Below the pieces are notes generated by a model, which saw nothing but the letters and a program-made list of their open reading frames with translations, searched no databases and was not told the origin of the DNA. A DNA stretch of 64,000 nt from positions 1,922,001 through 1,986,000 of the forward strand of contig JAVTLE010000007.1 of NCBI GenBank assembly GCA_033439295.1, given 5' to 3'. The position numbers and the translations under genes were made by a program. This document shows, in pieces, positions 10,404 through 22,100 of this stretch. Numbering within the stretch: the first letter of the stretch is position 1; the number at the start of each line of letters is the position of its first letter. The DNA is from Deuterostichococcus epilithicus. Taxonomy: Eukaryota; Chlorophyta; Trebouxiophyceae; Prasiolales; Stichococcaceae.

Positions 10404-13400
10404 ATGCAGTCTGCAATGCTGGGCCTGCAGAGGCTTGCGCCACCAGCCCCTGGTCAGGATCAGCGCAGAGCCCTCAGGGTTTCGGTCTCGCACCCCCAGC
10501 GGCAGGTGCACTCTGGCGCCGGCTCATGTGCATGGATTTCGAGAACGCCATCGGCTGCGGCATGTGCGGGATCATCGTGTATGCACCCTAAGCCACAGCC
10601 TCATATGGGGTGTGCATTCGGGTTTGCAGGTCTCGGCGACCCGCCACTCAGCTGCATCGACACGGCGATCTGCTGCCCAGAGGCGCGGTGCCGTGTGCAC
10701 AGCCACTGCGGACGCTTCAGCTGGCGCAGAGACAATGATGGAGGTGCTGCGTGCTTGAGAAGATTAATGACGGCGTACGCATCTGCCACATGACCTCTCT
10801 GGACTGCTCGTTTGCATTGCTGATGCTGCCAGGGGATGAAGCACGCTGTTGTTGTCCTGCAGCGGCCGAAGCTGGTCACAGACCAATGGCAGAGAATCCT
10901 GGATATTGAAGCCGCTGGGGAGGTGGTTGACTGCACCATCGAGGTGGTAAACAGGGGCGGCGTCATTGTCACTGTGGAAGGCATTCCAGGTGAGACAGCA
11001 AAGAATTTCGCCAGGTTGCAGGCGAAGCTACTGATGACATGCAAGCGCAGAGGTGCTGAATGAACAGTATATCTTTGACCTTTGACAGTGCCCTTTCCGT
11101 ACATGGTTGTGGCGCCACATGCTTGCAAGCGCTGTGTGTACAGATGGTGTCATCTGCGCCGCAGGGTTCATCCCCTTCTCGCGGCTGGACCCAGCACGCT
11201 TGGAGGCAGCAGGCATGCAGGCGTCTGTCGACGACAGCCGGGCGGACCTGTCCCTGGATGAGACCAAGCGCAACTCCATGATCGGGCAGCCTGTCAAAGC
11301 CAAGGTCCTTCAGGCGAGCTATGCGCATGGGCATTGCGGCTGCAATCCTGTTCCCGTGCTGTTTCTGCGCCCGTCAGTTTTCTCCTCACCTTGGGGAGGC
11401 TGCATCTCAAACAGCACCAGGGTGGATTCCAAGTGTGACAGAAATCAATAAGATGTCTGACTGAACATTGGGACTCGGCAAGATGGCACACCCCAAGGGC
11501 ATGCATCAACCATGCTTCCAGCCAGGCGCAGCTGAGTACGTCGAAAGCAGCTCCAGTGCGCAGCCTGACGCGTCAGTCTGCCAGCTCACCGCTCGTGTGG
11601 CGGCCGCAGGTGAATGTTCCCGGGCGGCAGCTGATCCTCAGCGAGCGGGCAGCGTACATGGCGGACTTTTCGAAGACGCTGAACAAGGGCGACGTGGTGG
11701 AGGGCGTGGTGTGCAAGCTCGCCGACTTTGGCGCGTTCGTCAGCATGAGGGGCGCGGACGGCGCCCTGCACGGCTCCGAGGTGCGGTGGCTCGCCCCGCA
11801 TGGTGTGGTCAGGGTTTATTTGTCGCACACACCGGGCCCGAGGGTTTAAGGGTTTACCTTAACACCAGTGACTCGCCCAACGGTAACCAACCACAGTCGG
11901 CGGCACGCACACCAGTCGCTGCATGCTCTCGGGCCCAAGGCAAGCGGCCAGAGCAGTCGACGGCGCGCTCGCTGCACATGCTCCGTTGCGCAGGCCTGGC
12001 TGCGGTCGTGATGGCCCTGGTTGTGACGCCTGTCGCCCTGGAAATTGGCCTGGCACATGAAGCCTCACCGCTGCCTGATTCCCATGCACCTCCCGCAGGC
12101 GCTCATCCACAAGAGCGAGCTGTCGTGGGACCGGGTGATGCGACCGGAGCAGGTGGTGCAGCCGGGCGACGTCGTGCGCTGCAAGGTCCTGGCCGTCAAC
12201 CACGACAAAGCCCGCGTCAACCTTTCGCTCAAGCGCATGTCGGTGCGCCAGCCCCTCCGCCTGCTGCTGTCTTGCTGCACATGCCTACGCGTCACTGCTG
12301 CTGTCACAGCCACAGACACTTCACAGCTGTGGACTGGGCCTGACAGCAGTCCCAGCTGCAGCGCTCGTGGGCTTGAGGATCCACAGCTTTGAGAGAGCTG
12401 CGGGCAGCCCGCTGACAGTGATGCCACATCAGGGCGCTGCTATGCTACTACTGTCCTATGTGACTGGCGGGCACTGCCAGCTGGGGAGGATCTCACGCTG
12501 GTATCTGGCGGCCCCGCTCGATGACGACACGCCCCGCTGAAACCCTAAACCCAAACCCTATCGACTCAGGCGGATCCGCTCAAGGAGACTCTAGATGGGG
12601 TGCTGCCGATCGTGGAGGAGGGCGCAGAGGCGCTCGGCACCGTGCCAACCAACGTGCCGCAGTCCATTGAGGAGGTGCGACGCCCATTTCAACCCGCAAC
12701 AGCAGCACCAGAGCCTCTGCACCGCAGCTCTGCAGCGGCTCTGGAGCACACCCTGCCTGCAGCAGGCCGCAGGCCAGCATGCAAAGCCTCACGGCAGCCT
12801 GCAAACATGTGCTGGGCGACGCACACGCCATGCGCGCCGCTGCTGCCTGAGAAGTCCCGCGGCGCATGCTTGTGCGTGTCCTGGAACGCGTCACCCCCAA
12901 ACAGTTGACAGCCACACAGCATCACAGGCCTTCCACTCTGAGCAGGTTGTATGCCGTGTCTCAGGTGGCGTCAGAGCTGGGCAAGGAAGATGGCATCAAC
13001 GGCATCAACATGGGGCGCCAAGTGGAGGAGCGCCGCACCGTTGCCCAGGTGGGGGTCTGTGCGCACCCAAGCGCTGCTGTGGCTGGACAGCAGCCTGGGG
13101 AATCGAGGAGGAGGAGGAGCAAGGGGGTTGCTCTCAACCAGCCTCATTGAGCATCTGCCGTGCAAGGGCCCTCCTGTCAGAGTCGCAGGGCGCAGGCTGC
13201 ACTGCATGAGCGAGCCTGCACCGGAAAGGGGTCCATTCGCCACCGCCGCTGTTCAGAAGTCGCCGGCGTGCGACGTGCAAGCCCATGACTGCACGCAGGA
13301 CCTGGAGATCTACATCAGCAAGAAGAAGGTGGAGGGGGGCTATGCGCTGGTGGCGCGCGCGGGGCGCATCGTGCAGGTAAGCCCTCCAAGTGATGATGTC

Positions 13401-13652
13401 CTTTGGCGACCCAGTCGAAAGCGCTCTGGCGACGTGCCACGAGGTCACCTCGCACTGCCCAGGCGGGGGCGAGGTGCATGCCAGCGGTCCTTGGTCTGAC
13501 TCACACACATGTGCTGTCCCCAAGCAAGTTTGGGGGATGTGCAGAGCGAGTTTGCTTTGCTGCGCATAATGCAGGAGATTGTTGTCACCACTGAGCTGGA
13601 CCCGGCCGGCCTGAAGGCTGCTATGCAGAGCGCGCTGAAGCGGCTGGTGTAA
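10404..13652 (+). CDS. SRRP1: Plastid S1-domain RNA-binding protein, SRRP1-like, 366 aa
   Basis: It resembles Arabidopsis SRRP1, a chloroplast S1-domain RNA chaperone. Ten exons keep frame: 10404-10505, 10681-10743, 10863-10989, 11165-11313, 11610-11780, 12099-12242, 12570-12674, 12965-13048, 13299-13376, 13575-13652. Exons 1-2 encode a Ser/Arg/Ala-rich, likely plastid transit peptide. An S1-type unit follows (GGVIVTVEGIPGFIPFSRL, then VKAKVLQVNVPGRQLILSER), then a second S1 unit (FSKTLNKGDVVEGVV, LADFGAFVSMRGADGALH, HKSELSWDRV, ARVNLSLKRM). The C-terminal segment DPLKETLDGVLP with EIYISKKKVEGG, LVARAGRIVQ and EIVVTTELDPAGLK is typical of this plant family. The intron after 11313 needs a GC donor; ending the exon at 11304 would lose a conserved strand. 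The divergent neighbour is the nitroreductase. Confidence 0.88.
12538..12562 (+). repeat. CCCTAAA-like motif just upstream of a splice acceptor
   Basis: Three near-perfect CCCTAAA/CCCAAA units end seven bases before the acceptor of SRRP1 exon 7 at 12569. They match the plant/green-algal telomere unit but number only three and lie in an intron. Confidence 0.8.
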
Positions 13653-14090
13653 GGGAGGCGGTGTAGACTCTGCCTTACATGGAAGCATCCCATAGGTACC
13701 TATCTCAAGGTGTCGACCGAGGGACTCGTCCGGCACGTTCTTTCAGCGATGAGACAGATACAGTGTTCAGACAGCAGAGTCGGCTTGCACGGCGGAAGTT
13801 CTTGCACATGCTGTTGCAGTATCGGTGGTGATGGACCTCGAGTGGAGGAGGCAGTGCACAGGGAATCAGATGTTTGTACCCAATGCTCGTTGCTCTTCGC
13901 ATGCAATCGTCGAGGCAACATCCGCCTTGCCTGTGTCAAAATTGGCAGTCCACCACCTGTCATCGTGTGCTCGGATCAAGGCTGCAGGCAAAGCGTCCTG
14001 CTGCTGATGCTGCCTGCTGCCGAATCAGCCAAGAATATTGTCGCAAGCTACCATCTGTCTGCTTGATCCGGGACACGACTTGGGTTCCCT
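13653..14090. other. Convergent intergenic region, no gene seen
   Basis: These are facing 3' ends of the SRRP1-like gene and CURT1; nothing recognisable is seen. Confidence 0.5.
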
Positions 14091-15858
14091 TCACTTCTTC
14101 TGAATACCGACCTTCTGCAGGAATGAGTCGAGTTCACGCTTCAGCTCCTTCCTGCACGCACAAATGAAGCTCGTTTGAAGCCCAAGCGTCCTGCAATTCT
14201 TTTCACCATGCCGGGACGTCAGACAGACAAAACGTCCCAGTGGCTTTCAAGGCACCTGCAGGAAACCAGCAATGCACACATCTACAAAGATGCATGCGCA
14301 CTGCGGTTTACCCGCTCATCAAGTGCTGCACAGAAGTTGTTGCATGGCCACTTGCCTGTCGTCACCGGTGCCGAGGTAGCGGTACACGAACCAGCCGGTC
14401 ACGCCAAGGCCAACCACCTGCCGCCACAAGGGAAGAAGTCAGGTTTAGCAATTTAGCATTGCTGCTGGTCATGCGCGTTTGATGCGCCGTGACGATGGCC
14501 TGCCACGCCACATGTTCAAGGGGCTGCGGCGCACGGCCCCCGCGAGCTGATTGGCCGGGCTATACCCCATACCCCATGTGCTCATGCTGGCGGGCGCCCA
14601 CCTCGAAGATGCCGCCGACGAGCGGCAGCCTGTTGACAGAGTCCAGCAGGCCGGAGGTGGCCCACAGCGCCACGAAGCCGGCGACGCCAAGCGCAATTGT
14701 CGTCGGCTTCTCATCGTTGTTCTCCCACCATGACTGCGCGACGACGAGCGGCGATCAGTGGCGATCGCGAGCAATTCCGTGAGTGCTTTCCTTTCTCTTT
14801 GCCATGGACCGCACGAGAGCAGCCCCATGTTGCAGTGCGCATGATGCGCGCACAATCGGGTTCTCTAGCAGGTTCACTGCCCTATATTCCGCCAGCGGCA
14901 AGCGAGGCAGGGTTGAACGGGAAGTGAGAGTCGGAGAGTTCCGTCTGCCATCGCAAGTTGACGACGTTCCAGAGCTGGTGCAACGTATTGGGAGCTGCCA
15001 AGAGTCTGGAACGTGCCTCAGTCCAACAACAAATCGGGAGGCACCTGGATGTCATCGACATATTCCTGCAGCTTCGTGTTTGCCTCATCCGCTGCCTCAT
15101 TGGCGGCGTCGTTAGCCTTGCGGCCCGCCTGGCCTTGGCGGTTGTACGACGCCTCCACGACTGCAGTGCACATTGGCAGTGCCTCGACGAGCTGGGACAG
15201 ACATCCAGGCGGGGCCGACATAACACAACAAGCTGCAAGACAGGTCGCGCCCGACGCCGATGTTGTCGTTTGACGCTGCAGTATGCAATATGCGCCTGCG
15301 CCAGGCCTGTAGAGCATGGGGCAGCGCACGACGCGGCGTGCACAGGGCGCGGGCGCTCGGTGTGTGTGCTCACCCAGGCCGCGGCGGGAGTGTGTGCGGG
15401 CGGGCAGCGAGAGCACTCCGCCCTTTGGCAGCTGCCTGCAACCATTCCATAGCACACATTGTCAAGATGCATGCGCACAGCCAAGCTTCCATATGAAATT
15501 TGCCAGGTGTGGGCTGCTGCTGTCCTTTAGGGAGGTCGACATTTCCTGTTTTCAGGTTGATCGGTGCAGCCTCAAGGCAAGTGCACGACCATTTACTTTG
15601 TGCTACACCGCTGCCGCGCGCACGCGCTGCGTACAGCGCTGTCGAGGGCATAGGGGCGTGCGTGACAAACGGAACTCGTGATCGGCCATCGCGGAAGCCT
15701 GAGACAACCGATCCACAAGCAGGAGAAAACCGAGCAGACTGCAGATGTCTCACGCTTCTCTGCTGCAGCTCACACGCGTGTGGCACGCTGGCGCACCTGA
15801 AAGTGTTGCTGCCAACTGGCCGGCTGAGGACAGACGTCGACATTGTGAGGGCTGCCAT
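14091..15858 (-). CDS. CURT1: CURT1-type thylakoid curvature protein, plastid
   Basis: CURT1 proteins bend thylakoid membranes at grana margins through two membrane helices and amphipathic helices. Four exons are firm: 15191-15045 (acceptor choice tentative), 14733-14602, 14417-14356, 14151-14091. They read an Ala/Asp/Glu-rich amphipathic helix (NDAANEAADEANTKLQEYVD), helix one (TIALGVAGFVALWATSGLL) followed by NRLPLVGGIFE, then VVGLGVTGWFVYRYL, then RKELKRELDSFLQKVG. The last two joins match the family's GWFVYRY...RKEL hallmark and require a GC donor after 14356. A first exon at 15858-15797 (MAALTMSTSVLSRPVG) has transit-peptide character and a good donor. At least one more exon between it and 15191 is needed, possibly near 15700, so the N-terminus is uncertain. 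Confidence 0.85.
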
Positions 15859-16166
15859 GACTGCTGGTGTGCGCTGCTGTGTCTGTAGCAACGCAGTGGT
15901 TGGAACGATCAAGATGAATCTGCTGAGGGCTTGTAGATGACTAGATGTGAAACAGAGACATCGCTCGGCCTGCTACGCTAGCTGCCTCCTGGCACCAGCC
16001 GCGGGGTGACGTTCAGGCTCACGGTTCTGTCCCCTGCACACCCTTAGTCACCTAGACAAAGGTAGCTGCAAGCAATTAGGTCGTGCAGCTGGTCGACAAC
16101 GACATTTCCATTGTTCAGCTGCGTATAATCAATCACTCTGGTGCTCACTGCGCTCCACTCCAGGCG
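15859..16166. other. Intergenic region between CURT1 start and MPS1 stop
   Basis: This holds the CURT1 promoter side and the MPS1 3' UTR; both genes are on the minus strand. Nothing else is seen. Confidence 0.4.
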
Positions 16167-19100
16167 TCAATTGACGTTACCGACAATCGCTGCAGCTACC
16201 GCCGTCCGCTTCTGAAACGGTGCTGTCACGGCACCAGGATTTGCGGCCGCCTGGGACACTGCCTGCTGCACATTAGTCAGCGGCCGCAACGGCGCGCCAG
16301 CTGCAATGCCTGCACCGCCTGCTGCGTCGCCTCTGACCCAGGTCGTGTCGCCGCCGTCATCGGGAGCCACCGCTGCCTCTGCCGCCGCGAGCGCCGGCAG
16401 CGCCCATGCCGTGGCGCCGCCGCCAGCCGCACTGGCCAGCACGGCTGCGAGGTCCAGCTGCCTGCCGGTCACCAGCTGCTGGAACACCACTTCGGAAAGC
16501 CGGTCCACGTTTGCGGCCGCCTGCCCGTTCGCCTGCGCCACCTGTGACGAAACACACATGCATCGGGATGTCAGTCAGCAGATCTACGGGCCTGACACAT
16601 GCAGCTGACGCTGAACGAGCGAGCAGACTGTCAAAATCATGTGTCTGGCAGCTGGTGGAGCCGTGCCCGTTTGCTGCCAGCTGGTGAGGCATGCAGTCGG
16701 CAACAAGCCAAGGGCATTCGATCGGCGGCCATCTCGATACAGACAGCCGCACACAAGCCGCAGCATTCTAGCCAGGCCGACCATGACACACAAGTTATAT
16801 CTGCCTTGAGCGGTCCCCTCACCTGGGACAGCAGCAGCTTGAGCTGCTCCTGCGACAGCCCCACTAGCTTGGCGCTGGGCTCAGCACCGACCGGCGCTGT
16901 CGGCCGCAGGAACGGATGCTCCAGTAGCTCCTGTCGTAGGAGGGGTTTCAGCGTTTCAGAACCTAGGGATCACAGTCCGTAAGAAACCGAATACAAACAG
17001 CAACACAGAGCCAACTCAATACGCGGCTGCGATGTCGGAAGATTGCAGCAGGCGGGCTGGATGGTTGGCCCCTTCCATCCCAAGCCCCCGCGGCACCACA
17101 GGCCGTGTCAGCTGTTCGACAGTGTCTGCGAGGGGTGGGCTGTGCCATCACAGGCGCAAGTGCAGCTGCGAGGGGCGTGCGGCGGCGGGAATTGAACACA
17201 CATAAACGAAGCCAGGAGGCGCACCCGCATGGTAATGCGCGTCTTGGGCTCGCGGTCCAGGCACCTTCGGATGGCATCCACCAACGCGCGATTCGCCAGC
17301 GGCGGGAAGGCAATTGCGTGGTTGTCGTTGGTGATGGCGTGCATCTTCTGGATGAAGGGCAGGCTGAAGAAGGGCGTTTTGCCATACACCATCTGGTACA
17401 GGATGCAGCCCAGGCTCCAGATGTCGGAGGGGCGCCCCACCTGCAGGACCGCATGTGTTTGTGAGCCACTGAGCCCCGCGGCTTTGCGGTGCGCTGAACG
17501 CTGTGGCATCGGCTGGTGGCCCGTGTCTCGGCGGCCGGCAAGTCGGGCGGGCAGTGGCAGCCTGCTGCTACTGCGCTTGTGCAGGCACCGGCATCAGCGG
17601 TGGGGCACAGCATAAAACGACCACCTTCTTGGGCGGCCCGCCGCGGATGTTGTTGCTGCCGCCCAGGATGGCCTCCGGCGACATGTAGTTGAGCGTGCCC
17701 ACCTGCGCCACAGGGTGGGGGCAGCCGCCTGACGGGCTGGGCACGTCGGATCTGGCAATTCGATGCGGTGCGCAGCAGAGCCCCACGCGCAGCTCGTCCA
17801 GCCTAGATCACGGTGCTGCCTGCCTCAGGCAGCGGGTTTACAGCCTGCGGATGACGGTCGGCGGCCCTCGACATCTGGCCCACACGCAAGTGCGGCACAG
17901 GGGTGCCTCCGAGTGCGGTGGGTTTTCAGGGTATAGCGCGCCTGGTTCTCGCGCGCGATGGAGGTGGTGTCCGACTTGATGGCTTTGGCGATGCCAAAGT
18001 CGATGAGCTTGAGCTGGCCCTCCACCATCAGGAAGTTGGCGGGCTTCAGGTCTGAGTGCACGATGCGCGCCTGGTGGATGGTGTCCACTGCCTGCGGAAA
18101 CGGCACATCTGCTTTCACTTCACTGTGATCTTCACGAGCCATGGAAGGGGCGGTGGGTCGACGTGCGTCTGGCAGTGAGTGTCCACCGCCTGCGGCAAGG
18201 CGGCAGGAGTTGACTTCTGGCTTTCTGACCTGACACAACAGCTTTGAAGTTTTCCAGTGGTGCTTTGGCCCGAGGTTTGCCGCGGCGTTGGGTGCGCCTT
18301 CGCCACTAGAAGCACACCGTTGTAGTCAACGTGGCGCGATGCAGTGCATGAATTACGACCGGCTCCATGGGTGCTTGCAACAGGATGGACTGGGATCGCT
18401 GAAGCAGCCGCCGGGACGGGGATCAGAACACATCTTCTGGCATCCGGCGGCCGTGCAGGCGGCGGGCATTCCCTGCCAAGACGACAGTGTGCAGTCTGCT
18501 GCCAGTGCAGACGGACGAGTCTACCACCTGATGGCTGACAGAATCGAGCGTGTTCACGGCGACGCGCACCTGCAGCATCTGTTGCCAGTACAGGCGGATG
18601 AAGTTCTCGTCGGGCTGGGCGCCGGGCGCGGCGCGGCGCGCCGCCTCCTGTTTGGCCAGCAGCCGCGCCAAGTCGATGTCCCCGTACTCCAGCACCACGT
18701 ATATCACGTTGTCCGCCGACACCATCTGCGCCACTGGTGCCAACCATCGGATGCTGTTCTGCGTTCCAGCTGCGCTGCTGTTCGCGGATGCTCAAGACGG
18801 GCTTCAGCTGACATCGTATGCGCCACAATTGGCGCTCAATGGTGCTGGTTTTGGGCCGCCGCTGCGCATCACAAATGCACCATGTTGCTGCTGCTCCTCG
18901 CGCGCAGGTGATGGCCACCTCTGGCTACTCGAACGGTTGTGAGCCGATCCCATCCGCGCGGCGCACACACCACAAGCGCTTGCTGTTGCCGCCTAGTTTC
19001 TCACATGAACGTTATCCGAACGAAGCCGCAGGGGTTTGCAGAATTATCGCCCTCACAACGGTGGGTCGCATGCAGAGGACGGCCACGCCAGGGGCACACC

Positions 19101-22100
19101 TCATGACTTCAAGCGCAAGCTCGAGCTACATCAGAAACGGCACAGCGAGCGGGGTGCACAGACCTCGGCGTCGATGAGCTGGATGATGTTCTCCTTGCCC
19201 TGCAGCTGGCGCAGCAGCTGGATCTCGTCGGCGAAGCCGCGCGCCGCCTCGCAGTCGTGGCCCGACAGCCGGATGCGCTTGAGCGCAAAGATCTTGCGGT
19301 ATGGCGACATCACCTGCAGATTCGTGCAGAGGAATGCTTGCGCACGTCGCAGCAGTGGCGGCTTGCGTGGGTTTCGGCTGAGGAGCCAAAGAAACCAGTA
19401 GCAGGCACATCGAGACCCGCCGCAGGGTCTTGTGACAGACCCATCTTGTGGCGAATGCGTCCGGCAAGGCCATCGAATGGGGTCAGCAGGCACAATGACG
19501 GTGCACTGCGCCCCACCTTGAAGACCTTGCTGCTGCCGCCGCGGCCAATGATTTCCAGCTTGTGGTACTTTACGTTCTTGACGATCACGTGGTACTCGTC
19601 CTCCCGCGCCCCGTTTGCCAGCAGCAGCTGCTTCACCGGCTGCTTTGGCGGCGGCAGCTGTTTTGGCTGCGCCAGCTGCTGCTGCTGCTGCTGTGCTGGC
19701 TGCTGCTGCTGCTTCGGCTGCGCCGAGTGCTGCTGCTGCGGGTGACCAGGCAGCTGCCCGTGTTTGTGTGGGTCGGAGCCCTGTGGCCGCTGCTCATGCT
19801 GCTGCTGCTGCTGCTGCTGCTTTTGCTGCTGTGCCGCCTGCGCCTGCGAGCTGAGGGCGGCGCCGCCGCCATCAGCAGCCGCCGCCTGCTGCTGGGCAGC
19901 CCCTGCCGGCGTCTGGCCCGCAGAGCCGGTCGGCCTGGGTGGGACTGTCTGTGACTTCTCCGCCTCTGCCGTTGCTGTTGGGAGGGAGGCCGTTCTGCAG
20001 CTGCAGCATGGGAATCACGGTCCGCCCCTGCCCTGGCCAGCATGATGCGTGGGTGGTTCTGCAGATGAGCCTTACACATATCTGCAGGCCGCAGGACGCC
20101 AGTGGAGTGCACCTTAACCGCATCTCGCACAGCAAGCGTACAGGCAGATCAGCAGCGGCACAGGCCACTCATGCCACTGACCTAGCAAAGTGCGGCGGGG
20201 GCGGCGGCGGCGCCTTGACGCTCATCCGAGGACGCGGCGACCGCAGGTCGCCGCTCAGTCGTGCGTGGCCCGCCCTGTCGATCTGCACCTGCTGCGGCGG
20301 CCTGCCCGCATCGGGCCGCCTACAGTGACAGTAAACAACACGCGCTTAGCGCAGGAGGCACATGGCCAAAAGGCCGCTGAGCGTGCCGGGCCTTTGAACA
20401 TGTGCAGCACCAATGAACAGCAGCAGATGCGCAGGACATGGAGCTCGCGGCTGGGTCCTGTGCCGTGACGCGGTCACGTCGTCCCACCTGAGGGGCGGCG
20501 GACGCTGCGACAGCGGCTGCGTCTCGTTCGCATCGATTTCCATGGGCTGCGCCGCGAGCGCTGTCGCTGGGTCCTGCACGTCCTGCATGCGGGACCGCCG
20601 TCGTCAGACATCTGTTACTGACCTCTGAATGAGCAGCGAGCAAGCAGGTAACGGACTGAGATCCTGCACTGCAGAGACGGCAGGACAATGCTCCTCCATG
20701 TCGAGGTGCACGAGAGCCCCCCCCGCGCGCTTGCCCCACCTGTGAGGCGTGTGCGCTGGGGATCGCGATCCCGTGGTGGGCCGCGTCCCCATCAGAGCTG
20801 CCGCGCTGCAGCCTCTGGGAACTCGACAAGGCGAGTGTCGCCTCGTCTGCCTCCTCCTGGCAAGCATCGACAGCACATACCCGATTCAAAACAATGTGTG
20901 GGCACGTCATCAAGGGCTCGTGGCTTTGACACGAACCAAGCCAGGTCTGTTGCATCTGAGCTATGTAACTGTGCTGCCGACCAGCACCGCAAGCAGACAC
21001 GGAGTGCTGCAATGCAGATACGGACAAGCACCCGGCGCCTGACTACCAAGACAGTGACCGCCTGCAGTGGTGGTGCGAAACGAGCGGTAATTCGCACTTG
21101 CACATCACTGGCGCTGGGACGCCGCGGGCTGCCCTGCCGTGACGCCGACCCGCCCCCAACAGCTGGCAGCGCCGCCTGTAGCACGGCCTGCACGTGATGC
21201 ACATGTCAGCATGCCCTGGACTCCTCGAGAGCATCCACTGCATTGCGTGGCATGTCCAGTAGGAAACAAGGCACAGCACGACATGTGTGTTACGGTTCAC
21301 TGAGCGATGAGAGCAGCCAGACAGTGCTCCAGACAAGGCTCGATGACTGGCTGTGGAGTTCACACTGAGGTTTCAAAGGCTGCACCTCCAGGCGCGGCGG
21401 CGCGAGGCTCTGGCGCCCTGCTAGCACCTTGCGAGCCAACATGTTGTGGCCGAGGGCCACAGTCTCCTCCTCCTCTGCCTCCTCACCCACTGGAGTCAAA
21501 GCCGCACCTGCCGCCACCTGCATGGAGACATTGGAAAGGATGTATGAGCTGCCATTCTGCAGCTCTTAGCACACTGCCGCAGCGTGACGTGCAGGCCGGA
21601 GGATCATCCTGCTCATTGCTGAGTCGTTCAGTGTCGGACAGGCTTTTGCGGGTGGTGGCCTCGCCTTCTGATGATCGTGCGCCAGAGACGCAGCAGCTGG
21701 GCCGCCCACGCTGCATGCCGCAGGCTGCGCTGTCGAAGCCGGGGGTTGGCCACCCTGCATCTGCAATGAGTGGCAGGTTCACCTCAGGTGCCCGCAGTCA
21801 TATCTTCGGGAGTGCTGCACCCCGGCGCACAAGTCGCCGCATACCATTCGGCACACTGCAGGGTTCAGCCACCAGCAACACGCTTGTGCTCCATCACGAG
21901 CGAGGCTAGGGCTCACACCTGGCCTGCAGTGCTCAGCAGTCGCTCGCCACTGCCTGGTACCTCCTCGCAGGCTGCCGCAGGCTCCGTAGATGCCGCCGCC
22001 GCCGCCTGCTCCGTCTGGCCGACCTGTGCGGCCGCGCGGGCGGCCGCCGCCGCGTCCGCAGGAGCGGCGTCAGGCGCCGCGGCACCGGCAGCCTTGCACT

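Noticed and set aside
12538-12562. A chromosome end or telomere array
   Set aside because: Only about three units, flanked on both sides by exons of one gene; the same holds for the other clusters.
18115-18918. A 267-codon open frame on the minus strand
   Set aside because: It overlaps MPS1 exons and introns in another frame and has no family motif; a GC-rich shadow.
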